Of a stretch of DNA of 43,565 nucleotides, positions 38,213-43,565 are shown piece by piece. Under the pieces are notes generated by a model. The model saw only the letters and a list, made by a program, of their open reading frames with translations, searched no databases and had not been told where the DNA came from. Within the stretch, counting starts at the first letter, position 1, and each line of letters opens with the position of its first letter. The translations under genes and the position numbers were made by a program. Location: the IMG/VR virus record IMGVR_UViG_3300011114_000175, positions 1-43,565 of that record; one strand, 5' to 3'. This stretch comes from a virus.

Positions 38213-40004
38213 ATCCAGCCTCACAATTTAAAGGTAAATCCAACGCCCATTTGGGGCGTAATCTCATGCACAACTCTACGTACTCCTTGGCCGTTTCAAC
38301 TTCGGCTTCGGGAACAACGATAGCAATTGCATCATGCACCGTCATGACCACTCGGTATTTCTTAGCGATCATAAGCATCTGCTCACCGATCACAATCCGC
38401 GCAAGGGCTTGGCACATGTTCTCAATTACCTTGCCGCCGTAGATTCGGTTCGGTATTATGGCCTTGCCCTTCTTTGTATCGTAAACGATCTCGGCTTTGC
38501 CATCCTGCCCCTCATGCACTCTTAGGTTGGGGTAGCGTAGGTACAAGCCATTGGGTAGCCGTATACCGCCTGTGCCTTGTACCTCTAGTGCGCCATCCCG
38601 TCCAAATGTTGTCTGCTGGTTGCTTAAGATAGCTTTGAGGGCTGAGGCGGCAGACTTCCACAACTCTGTAATCCTTGGGTAAGTTCTGCGGTAGGTATCA
38701 ATGACGTGCTGGGCTGCGTCCAACTCAAACTCGACCCCAAAGTTTTTAAGCTGCGCTTTAAATTTGGCAGCACCCATACCGTAACCACACCCAAGAATCG
38801 TAGTCTTACCCACAAATCGCTCATCCTTGGTAATGTCGCTCTCTGCTTTGTTGTAGATAGCTGAAGCCATGATCTTGTATACGTCATCGCCCCGATCAAA
38901 CGCAGCTACCAAGTCATCCTGCCCAGCCAACCAAGCCAACGTACGTGCTTCAATCTGCGAGGAGTCTGAGTCAATCATTACGTACCCATTGGGCGCAACG
39001 ATGCAGGACTTAAGAATGGACTTGCGCGGCAGGTTCTGAAGGTTCAGCTTATCGTCGCCACCCCAGCGTCCAGTATGCGCAGCGTAATACCGTAGGGGTA
39101 CAGGCAGTGCACCGCGGTAAGCAATACCGATAAACCTCTCTGTCCGCGTCTCTTCGATCGTTGACTTGGTTCCCAACCTAGCAGCCACTAACGCCTGTAC
39201 TGCGGGGTCACTATGCTCTAGCAACGCCTTAAACTCTTCGTCCGTCTTAGAGAATGCGTAAGTTTGTTTACCGTTGGCGGGGCTAACTTTCATCGGGGGC
39301 TCTACGCCCATCGCTCTGAGCAAGTCGGCGAACTTGGGGTTGCTCATCAAGTCGTCTTTGTTGTACGTACTAAGTATGCGCTTTTTGTTATCCTGCACAT
39401 CAAGCAAATAGGTTTTCAGCTTCCCAACGTCCAGCCGCAGTACAGGCTCCGTAAACATCTTGACCGTCAGATCAATGAGTCGCAACTCAGTCGGCGGGAA
39501 GTCCGTAGCCATCGCTTGAAAAAGGGCGTATGTGATAGCCACATCGTTCTTGCAGTACTCGCCATACCTTTGCAGTTGCTCGGGGCTGAAGTCCTTGCGG
39601 CGTAGGCCCAACGCATTTTCAACTTCGGTTCCCTTTTCGCCGATACCATAGTGGTTTGCTAGGACTTTAAGGCTGCCCCCTACTTCAGTACCGTGTAAGG
39701 CTCGGCCCATCGACAGAGTATCAAGCCAACCCTTGGGGCTGAGTCCGTATACCCAAGACAAAATTGCACCGTCAAACGGAGCGTTGTGCGCAAGGGCGAG
39801 GGAATTCCCCCAATCAAACTGAGCAAGGAACTGGTGCATGGCAGCAGCATCGCCGCTAAACCAAACTGGCTCTCCGTCGTTGATCTGCACCGACACGCCG
39901 ATCGTTTCAAACTGCGAGCTACGAATGTATTCCTCAGTGGTAACTTTTGTTAGGCTGAACTCACGCGAATAAAAGGTCTCAAAGTCGATCGTGAGGATAT
40001 TCAC
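38187..40004 (-). CDS. polA: Family A DNA polymerase with 3'-5' exonuclease
   Basis: 605 residues from GTG 40004 (overlaps the previous stop). Exonuclease: IDFETF (D7, E9), AHNAPFD (D78), YCKND (Y150, D154). Polymerase: motif A IDSDSSQIEARTLAW (D347, E352), motif B ERFVGKTTILGCGYGMG (R396, K400, L404, Y408), motif C TVHDAIAIV (D558). L404 aligns with Phe762 of E. coli Pol I, and A559 replaces the usual Glu of HDE. The metal-binding Asp residues (347 and 558) are both present, so it should be active. It replicates the phage genome with the primase-helicase at 30894. Its N-terminal 5'-3' nuclease is absent, as in phage enzymes of this size. Confidence 0.95.
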   Translation of the reverse strand: MNILTIDFETFYSREFSLTKVTTEEYIRSSQFETIGVSVQINDGEPVWFSGDAAAMHQFLAQFDWGNSLALAHNAPFDGAILSWVYGLSPKGWLDTLSMGRALHGTEVGGSLKVLANHYGIGEKGTEVENALGLRRKDFSPEQLQRYGEYCKNDVAITYALFQAMATDFPPTELRLIDLTVKMFTEPVLRLDVGKLKTYLLDVQDNKKRILSTYNKDDLMSNPKFADLLRAMGVEPPMKVSPANGKQTYAFSKTDEEFKALLEHSDPAVQALVAARLGTKSTIEETRTERFIGIAYRGALPVPLRYYAAHTGRWGGDDKLNLQNLPRKSILKSCIVAPNGYVMIDSDSSQIEARTLAWLAGQDDLVAAFDRGDDVYKIMASAIYNKAESDITKDERFVGKTTILGCGYGMGAAKFKAQLKNFGVEFELDAAQHVIDTYRRTYPRITELWKSAASALKAILSNQQTTFGRDGALEVQGTGGIRLPNGLYLRYPNLRVHEGQDGKAEIVYDTKKGKAIIPNRIYGGKVIENMCQALARIVIGEQMLMIAKKYRVVMTVHDAIAIVVPEAEVETAKEYVELCMRLRPKWALDLPLNCEAGYGKSYGDC

Positions 40005-40366
40005 TTGAAAAACCCCGACAGTTGGGTTGACACCTTGTTGTTCTCGCTGCTGATATTGACGGAATCCACAAGGGCGGCGTGTGGGTTAATGCCAGCAATA
40101 GCAGTGGCATATCGGCCTGACGCTTTTATCTTTACGGTGTTCTCCATCTCTTCGGTAAGCAACTCCTTGAACACCATAGAGTCGAACTCCTTGCGCCGCA
40201 CTGCCTTCAACGCCTCGTGCAACGCGCCCTTCTCGGGCTCGGTCAGTACCTCACGGAAGTTAGGCTTAAACATAAAATTCCACTTCGGTGCATCCCCAAA
40301 AAACTCTTCGGGGTTTGATTCCATCCGTGCTACTAACGTACGCACTCCATCACTAAATTGGCTCAT
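40001..40366 (-). CDS. Hypothetical protein upstream of polymerase
   Basis: 121 residues with GGAGGAA upstream. It begins MSQFSDGVRTLVARMESNP and has KWNFMFKPNFREVLTEPEKG, then LHEALKAVRRKEFDSMVFKEL, then a beta tail (NISSENNKVSTQLSGFF). Mostly helical, soluble. I recall similar proteins upstream of polymerase genes in aquatic phages, but no function. Overlaps both neighbours (GTGA at the polymerase; ATGA at the next). Confidence 0.6.
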   Translation of the reverse strand: MSQFSDGVRTLVARMESNPEEFFGDAPKWNFMFKPNFREVLTEPEKGALHEALKAVRRKEFDSMVFKELLTEEMENTVKIKASGRYATAIAGINPHAALVDSVNISSENNKVSTQLSGFFK

Positions 40367-40602
40367 TTCGGTTCCTCCAGTAGTTTCATCATTCCAATTG
40401 CGGTGTGCTTGTCCAGCCCTTTGGCTAGGGTCGTTGAATGCCTGCGCTGCAACTCAATCGAATACTCATTCCTGTATATTGAGTACTTGCCGTACCTAAA
40501 CTTCATCACATACCACATACCAGCCTTTTCGTACTCAATACCAAACAGTTTGTTAAGCCCCGGTAACAATTCTTTGAGTAGGTCAGCACGGCTAATTGCC
40601 AT
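40363..40602 (-). CDS. Small protein with SRADLLKELLPGLNKLFG motif
   Basis: 79 residues from ATG 40602, with AAGGTGAG upstream; the in-frame GTG at 40611 is less likely. The N-terminus (ISRADLLKELLPGLNKLFG) resembles the opening of some phage major capsid proteins I remember, but the rest (KAGMWYVMKFRYGKYSIYR, then IELQRRHSTTLAKGL) does not and the gene is in the early region. Probably a small alpha/beta regulator or capsid-related scavenger; unknown. Confidence 0.55.
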   Translation of the reverse strand: MAISRADLLKELLPGLNKLFGIEYEKAGMWYVMKFRYGKYSIYRNEYSIELQRRHSTTLAKGLDKHTAIGMMKLLEEPK

Positions 40603-40894
40603 TGCACTCACCTTCTATCCAACCCTTCAAGTCATCTATGTTTGTTTCGTAAATGACCGCAGTTAAACCACCGGCTTCTCGGATAGCTTTAAGGTTTTTC
40701 TCTTGCAGCGCGGTAGTTGTACCCTTCCCTGCCTTAGCTTCAATAGCCAAAAACTTACCGTTCACGCAGCAAAGGAAATCGGGGACGCCACTGTTGCCGT
40801 AGCCAGTACCAATCGGCATGGCGTAGTAAACGTTGTGGGCTTTGAGGATGGCCTTAATCTTTGCTTTGACCTTGGCCTCGGGTGTTTGTGCCAT
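40592..40894 (-). CDS. VRR-NUC domain nuclease
   Basis: 100 residues, the whole VRR-NUC domain: GNSGVPDFLCCVNGKFLAIE with D39, then IEAKAGKG with E52 and K54, then Q64 within TALQEKNLKAIREAGG. This is the PD-(D/E)XK-like catalytic set. Single-domain VRR-NUC proteins of phages cut branched or structured DNA (Holliday junction resolvase-like in some cases). It is the first gene behind promoter P2. GGAG upstream of the ATG at 40894. Confidence 0.85.
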   Translation of the reverse strand: MAQTPEAKVKAKIKAILKAHNVYYAMPIGTGYGNSGVPDFLCCVNGKFLAIEAKAGKGTTTALQEKNLKAIREAGGLTAVIYETNIDDLKGWIEGECNGN

Positions 40895-40921
40895 CTCATA
40901 CTCCAGTTGTTTTCAGCCTCC

Positions 40922-40949
40922 AGTATAACACAGTGTTTTACTCTGTCAA
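40922..40949 (-). promoter_or_regulatory. Sigma70-type promoter P2 (leftward)
   Basis: Minus strand: TTGACA (40949-40944), 16-base spacer, TATACT (40927-40922; one mismatch to TATAAT). It lies 28 bases before the VRR-NUC start and just after a terminator, so it starts the replication operon (VRR-NUC to SNF2-like helicase). It shares 22 of 28 positions with promoter P1. Confidence 0.8.
40928..40946. promoter_or_regulatory. Inverted repeat in promoter P2 (candidate operator)
   Basis: ACACAG, 7-base spacer, CTCTGT: five of six positions pair as an inverted repeat, same length, spacing and position as the perfect one in P1 (35352-35370). Likely the second binding site for the same regulator. Confidence 0.6.
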
Positions 40950-40961
40950 GGGTACAGGCGT

Positions 40962-40984
40962 AAAAAAGCCACCCGAAGGTGGCT
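40962..40984 (-). terminator. Rho-independent terminator with UUCG loop
   Basis: Minus strand: AGCCACC, loop TTCG, GGTGGCT, then TTTTT (40984 to 40962). A 7-bp stem closed by C-G around a UUCG tetraloop is very stable. It ends the small-gene operon (43565-41012) just before promoter P2. Confidence 0.85.
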
Positions 40985-40993
40985 AGTACTTAC

Positions 40994-41009
40994 CCTAACA
41001 TTTGTTAGG
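40994..41009. promoter_or_regulatory. 16-bp palindrome CCTAACA-tt-TGTTAGG
   Basis: Perfect 7-bp inverted repeat with a two-base centre, just past the stop codon of the HTH-DUF3310 gene and before the terminator. Could be an operator or part of an RNA structure. A similar 13-base palindrome (CTAACA-a-TGTTAG) is at about 41980-41992 inside another gene. No function can be assigned. Confidence 0.35.
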
Positions 41010-41011
41010 TA

Positions 41012-41452
41012 TCACTTGAGCATACTGATCTCTCGCGTCAGATACCACTGTGCCTTGCGCAAGTCCTCCAGCTTGTTGCCTTTGTGGTCGGCGCGGGTCA
41101 GATACTTGACTACGTTGCCAAGGTTGTACCCCAGCTTCTTAGCCTCAATGAAGTCGATGGTCTCGATACCACCTACCTTGTAATGGGCAGGGTGATTGAC
41201 GTTATCGGGGGCGTTCACCGTATCGTTACTTGTGATGATTGCCAGCGTCTTCCACTTGTTCGCTGCTACCTTAGCTGACTTGCGTGGTACACGTGGGATG
41301 CCCTTCTTAGCTTTCTTGTCGTACGAAAGGGTTGCGTATACGTTCCTCAACGTAACACCCTCCAACGCCGCCGCAATATCATTTGGCTTAGCCTTGGGAT
41401 GCTGCTTAACGTACGCACGGATTTTTGCTGCTGCTGTCTTAGTTTGTTTCAT
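41012..41452 (-). CDS. HTH-like N-domain fused to DUF3310 (T7 gp1.7-like) domain
   Basis: 146 residues from ATG 41452, with CTGGAG upstream; the longer frame to 41479 runs into the neighbour. N-terminal half: AAAKIRAYVKQHPKAKPNDI then LEGVTLRNVYATLSYDK, an HTH-like segment with a basic tail. C-terminal half matches DUF3310: NVNHPAHYKVGGIETIDFIE, then LGNVVKYLTRADHKGNKLEDL, then RKAQWYLTREI. T7 gp1.7, a nucleotide kinase, has the same domain by my recollection. A role in nucleotide supply or in takeover is plausible. Last gene before the terminator. Confidence 0.7.
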   Translation of the reverse strand: MKQTKTAAAKIRAYVKQHPKAKPNDIAAALEGVTLRNVYATLSYDKKAKKGIPRVPRKSAKVAANKWKTLAIITSNDTVNAPDNVNHPAHYKVGGIETIDFIEAKKLGYNLGNVVKYLTRADHKGNKLEDLRKAQWYLTREISMLK

Positions 41453-41654
41453 TTTTAACTCCAGTTTGGTTAGTAACATACTCAGTAAGAATTTCTCTCA
41501 TCTTGGCTTGCTTTGTATACGCAAAGTTAGTGTTGAAGTAATCCATCACCTCCTTTGTTAGACGCAGGCTCGTATTGAAAAGCGCGGGTTTCTTACCCAA
41601 TCCCCGCCCTTTTCGTTTTTTCTCCGGTTTTAAAAACTCAATCCCTGTTGTCAT
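41439..41654 (-). CDS. Small RHH-like DNA-binding protein candidate
   Basis: 71 residues. A basic arm (EKKRKGRGLGKKPALF) leads to TSLRLTKEVMDYFNTNFAYT, then KQAKMREILTEYVTNQTG, the strand-helix-helix order of ribbon-helix-helix regulators (like the BrnA/CopG pattern slRLt.evmdyF). It may be a DNA-binding dimer. Overlaps the next gene's start. AAAGGAA upstream. An alternative is a capsid-independent structural protein; sequence only suggests RHH. Confidence 0.55.
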   Translation of the reverse strand: MTTGIEFLKPEKKRKGRGLGKKPALFNTSLRLTKEVMDYFNTNFAYTKQAKMREILTEYVTNQTGVKNETN

Positions 41655-41802
41655 TGGTTTGTTCCTTTCGTGCTTTCATAAATTGGTCGGCTATCGTAAA
41701 CGCCTGCTCATGTGGAAAGTTGTCGTTCTTATTTCTAATCAACAACGCTGCCATTACAAACATAGCTGCAAGGTCTCGTAAATTCTGTTCATGCTCGGTC
41801 AT
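41638..41802 (-). CDS. Small helical protein, EHEQNLRDLAAMFVMAALLIR
   Basis: 54 residues from ATG 41802, with TTTGGAG upstream; the frame extends upstream (41844) without a site. One hydrophobic helix (LAAMFVMAALLIR) followed by charged residues (HEQAFTIADQFMKARKEQ). Likely a small cytoplasmic helical protein; hydrophobic stretch is short for a membrane span but possible. Overlaps neighbours on both sides. No function known. Confidence 0.55.
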   Translation of the reverse strand: MTEHEQNLRDLAAMFVMAALLIRNKNDNFPHEQAFTIADQFMKARKEQTNDNRD

Positions 41803-42049
41803 CGTAGGCTCCAAAAGGCATAGGGCAATTCTCAGGCGGTACAACTACGCACCATACTGCGCTCCACTTGCCTCGGCCTTTACCCACCTTGGGAATCCAT
41901 CGGTCAATATAAGCGTCGGGCATCTTCTCTAAGCTACGCCCTGCATTGGTGTAGTTCATATTGAGGTAGTTGGATACATCTAACAATGTTAGGCCATCGT
42001 GGTACTGTTGCAATAGCATCCTAATTCGATGCTGCGGGGGTGTGTTCAT
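41789..42049 (-). CDS. Winged-helix-like small protein
   Basis: 86 residues, AAGGAG upstream. Helical start (RIRMLLQQYHDGLTLLDVSNYL) then MNYTNAGRSLEKM, then IDRWIPKVGKGRGKWSAVWCVV, which looks like a HTH plus beta wing (ladvsnyLnmnytnagrsLekM). Probably a DNA-binding regulator. No catalytic motif. Overlaps its neighbours by 4-14 bases. Confidence 0.55.
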   Translation of the reverse strand: MNTPPQHRIRMLLQQYHDGLTLLDVSNYLNMNYTNAGRSLEKMPDAYIDRWIPKVGKGRGKWSAVWCVVVPPENCPMPFGAYDDRA

Positions 42050-42291
42050 GTGTTTTTCTCCTTTAGTTTGGTTTCAATGGCTTTATAAAAAACACCCCAG
42101 CCATCGTTCTGCCATTGCTCGTACGCTTGTTGTTGCTCTTCATCCGTCAACCCAACCCAAGGGCGCTCAGGCCACTGCGCTACCACATCAGCACGCACCC
42201 GCAGGGCAAAGTTATATATCTCAGGTGTCATCTGCTTGATGCCAGCCTCCGCGCCAATCCTGTCCAGCTTTGGTATTAGTCGTTCACCCAT
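42046..42291 (-). CDS. Small early protein with RPWVGLTDEE motif
   Basis: 81 residues from ATG 42291 with AAGGAG upstream; the reading frame extends to 42360 but that part is the neighbour. Contains ALRVRADVVAQWPERPWVGL then TDEEQQQAYEQWQNDGWGVF and a C-terminal ETKLKEKNT. The motif WVxLTDEE is common in phage small early proteins, and is also in 42776-43042. Its C-terminal KEKN is encoded by the ribosome site of the next gene. Function unknown. Confidence 0.55.
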   Translation of the reverse strand: MGERLIPKLDRIGAEAGIKQMTPEIYNFALRVRADVVAQWPERPWVGLTDEEQQQAYEQWQNDGWGVFYKAIETKLKEKNT

Positions 42292-42514
42292 TGTTTTTCT
42301 CCTTGAGAATTGACTCTGCACTGGTTGCAGCTTGCTTCGCTGCCGAATCCCAAAAATCAATCATGGCGTGGTGTTTGATACGCCATGCAAACACGCGCAG
42401 TTCAGGTGTTAACTCAACCCGCGCTTCCTTTGCAATTGCTTCTAGCTTTAGCTTCTCTTCTTCCATAGTTTTGTATACGTCGTAGCGTTTGTATAAATGT
42501 TCTTTGCTATCCAT
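42284..42514 (-). CDS. Small early protein (related in layout to 42046)
   Basis: 76 residues from ATG 42514 with AAGGAG upstream. Helical: LYKRYDVYKTMEEEKLKLEA, then TPELRVFAWRIKHHAMIDFW, then AAKQAATSAESILKEKNNG. The segment TPELRVFAWRI resembles TPEIYNFALRV of the previous gene, so the two could be diverged copies. C-terminal LKEKNNG is the footprint of the next ribosome site. Function unknown. Confidence 0.55.
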   Translation of the reverse strand: MDSKEHLYKRYDVYKTMEEEKLKLEAIAKEARVELTPELRVFAWRIKHHAMIDFWDSAAKQAATSAESILKEKNNG

Positions 42515-42779
42515 TATTCTTCTCCTTGTCTGCTTTCTCCTTGTCTTTGCGCTCCAGTGCAATCATGTAATCCAGTGAATCTTGAATCGACTTTTGGTTT
42601 CTTACTGACAGATTTTTCAAATCTTCAAACGTGATATGTGGTTTTTTCTGGGTGTCGCATAACTCTGCCATGTACGCAAAGTAATCCCTACGCGCTACCG
42701 TTTCTATATACCATATTAGCGTTTGTAGCTCGTTTGTATTTGGCACACCAAGTAGTTCAATCATTTCAGTGTTAGTCAT
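42507..42779 (-). CDS. Small early protein
   Basis: 90 residues, AAGGA before ATG 42779. Starts MTNTEMIELLGVPNTNELQT, contains WYIETVARRDYFAYMAELCD and HITFEDLKNLSVRNQKSIQD, and ends DKEKADKEKNNG. Helical throughout. The KEKNNG ending coincides with the ribosome site and start of the following gene. No domain recognised. Confidence 0.55.
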   Translation of the reverse strand: MTNTEMIELLGVPNTNELQTLIWYIETVARRDYFAYMAELCDTQKKPHITFEDLKNLSVRNQKSIQDSLDYMIALERKDKEKADKEKNNG

Positions 42780-43042
42780 ACGTTCTTATCCTTAAATTTA
42801 GTCAGCAGGTCACGGGCAAAACCAATAGGCGTGGGTCTTTTGAAGGGTTCCCTTGACCAGTATGTTTTAGTAATCTCCTCGTCCGTCAGGTCTACCCAAG
42901 GGCGCTGTGCTGCTTTCTTTCCGTCATAGAAACCGCTTTGGTATGCAATCGTCAACGCATCGTCGTGGTCTTGGTATACCTGCGTATCGTCATCGTCCAG
43001 CTTGTCCCGCGCTGCTGCGCGTTTGCTTTCGTAGCCTGTCAT
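42776..43042 (-). CDS. Small early protein with RPWVDLTDEEI motif
   Basis: 88 residues. Acidic N-terminus (DKLDDDDTQVYQDHDDALTI) and then YQSGFYDGKKAAQRPWVDL followed by TDEEITKTYWSREP; ends LLTKFKDKNV. The QRPWVDLTDEE motif is shared with 42046-42291. GAGG upstream of ATG 43042. Overlaps the next start (ATGA). Function unknown, probably host-takeover. Confidence 0.55.
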   Translation of the reverse strand: MTGYESKRAAARDKLDDDDTQVYQDHDDALTIAYQSGFYDGKKAAQRPWVDLTDEEITKTYWSREPFKRPTPIGFARDLLTKFKDKNV

Positions 43043-43251
43043 GCTCTACCTCTTGTGTAAACGATCTGCCTAAAATTTTCAATCCAAAAAGCAGCGGGTT
43101 TATTTTGCAGCAGGGGGTTGTCCTCTACTGGGCGCAGTTCCTCTATCGACTTCATAATGGCTTCACGCTCATGCGCTGCTACCAATTCGGCAAAGCGTTC
43201 CAGCCAATAGTCGCGTTGACCCGCTTGCTTTGCTAGTTCAATGTAGTTCAT
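43039..43251 (-). CDS. Small early protein with FAELVAAHERE motif
   Basis: 70 residues, GAGGTGA upstream. Landmarks YWLERFAELVAAHEREAIMK, then NKPAAFWIENFRQIVYTRGRA. Related to the next gene, 43248-43442, in the FAxLVAAHERE segment. Helical. Function unknown. Confidence 0.55.
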   Translation of the reverse strand: MNYIELAKQAGQRDYWLERFAELVAAHEREAIMKSIEELRPVEDNPLLQNKPAAFWIENFRQIVYTRGRA

Positions 43252-43442
43252 GCTTCACCTCTTGCTCTGATTTTTTCAACAATGAAATCGGCTATTTCAT
43301 CTGGGGGTACAAACAAATCCTCAACTACTTTGGCGCACTCCTCACGCTCATGCGCGGCTACCAATGCGGCAAAGTGTTCTATGTCACCATGCAAGTTCAG
43401 CCCATTGGTTTCAATCAGTTTAATAATTTCATCTTGTGTCAT
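43248..43442 (-). CDS. Small early protein with FAALVAAHERE motif (paralogue)
   Basis: 64 residues. Starts MTQDEIIKLIETNGLNLHGD, then IEHFAALVAAHEREECAKVV, and ends DEIADFIVEKIRARGEA. Shares FAALVAAHERE with the previous gene, so the pair looks like a local duplication. Overlaps both neighbours by ATGA-type junctions. No enzyme motif. Confidence 0.55.
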   Translation of the reverse strand: MTQDEIIKLIETNGLNLHGDIEHFAALVAAHEREECAKVVEDLFVPPDEIADFIVEKIRARGEA

Positions 43443-43565
43443 ACCTTGCCCCTTGCTCTGTCCATAACTCTTTCCATCGCGTCTGAGTAGCTCATGCCTA
43501 ACGCTTTGTTTATAAGCGCCAATGACTCATCAATGATTTCATCATGCACTCCCGCTTCTACTTCC
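43439..43565 (-). CDS. Partial small early protein at right edge (5' missing)
   Basis: The frame is open on the minus strand from 43564 to a TGA at 43441-43439, giving 41 residues of the C-terminus: EAGVHDEIIDESLALINKAL, then GMSYSDAMERVMDRARGKV. The start lies beyond the window. The stop overlaps the ATG of the next gene (GTATGA), and the ribosome site AGGGGCAAGG is in its last codons. It is one more member of the small-gene operon, so the operon begins further right. It was too short to appear as a long frame. Confidence 0.6.
   Translation of the reverse strand, partial: EVEAGVHDEIIDESLALINKALGMSYSDAMERVMDRARGKV

Overview
This window is part of the genome of a tailed bacteriophage (Caudoviricetes) with a podovirus-like (short-tailed) gene set. 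There are two head-tail adaptor-like proteins, a tail-nozzle-like protein, a row of tail-fibre/adhesin genes, and a run of very large candidate DNA-ejection proteins. No major tail protein, sheath or tape measure is seen. The style of the proteins (glycine-rich adhesins, C1q-like protein, small double-glycine proteins, A-family polymerase with Leu at the position-762 site) is what I know from uncultured freshwater and marine viromes. A Gram-negative aquatic host is therefore my best guess, but this rests on recall and not on a search. Terminase, portal, protease and major capsid genes are absent and presumably lie beyond the left edge. The first and last genes are both cut by the window ends. 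I see no tRNA, integrase, CRISPR array or reverse transcriptase.

Layout. (1) 1-30646, plus strand, virion and lysis genes, almost without gaps: a probable decoration protein fragment and a cluster of tiny basic proteins (1-4227); adaptor-like proteins at 2423 and 4224; a pair of related structural proteins at 4889 and 5934 flanking an endonuclease VII-type gene (5504); tail appendage genes from 6442 to 13832, including a 14-copy 22-residue repeat protein, two tandem glycine-rich adhesins and a 670-residue multi-module fibre; a tail assembly chaperone (13842); a lysis cassette (coiled-coil membrane protein, holin, M15 endolysin; 14299-15619); the nozzle (15619); a C1q-like protein (17748); and four putative ejection proteins (18457-30646) ending in a 2152-residue polyprotein-like protein with an HELLH metalloprotease motif.

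(2) 30646-30730: convergent junction with an intrinsic terminator pointing at leftward transcription. (3) 30731-40894, minus strand, DNA metabolism: primase-helicase, small HTH regulator, candidate ssDNA-binding protein, SNF2-like helicase, HNH-like protein, Cas4-like PD-(D/E)XK nuclease, family A DNA polymerase and VRR-NUC nuclease. Two nearly identical sigma70-type promoters with a shared inverted repeat in the spacer lie at 40922-40949 and 35346-35373. (4) 41012-43565, minus strand: a tightly overlapping operon of small early genes ending at a UUCG-loop terminator (40962-40984).

How it fits together. Leftward early transcription would make small host-takeover proteins and the replication/recombination set. 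The phage HTH protein may control both internal promoters through the shared operator (inference). Rightward late transcription would make tail, lysis and ejection proteins. The most interesting items are the repeated promoter-operator module, the protein-level tag shared by three consecutive small proteins, the Leu-762/HDA polymerase, and the giant protease-containing ejection protein.
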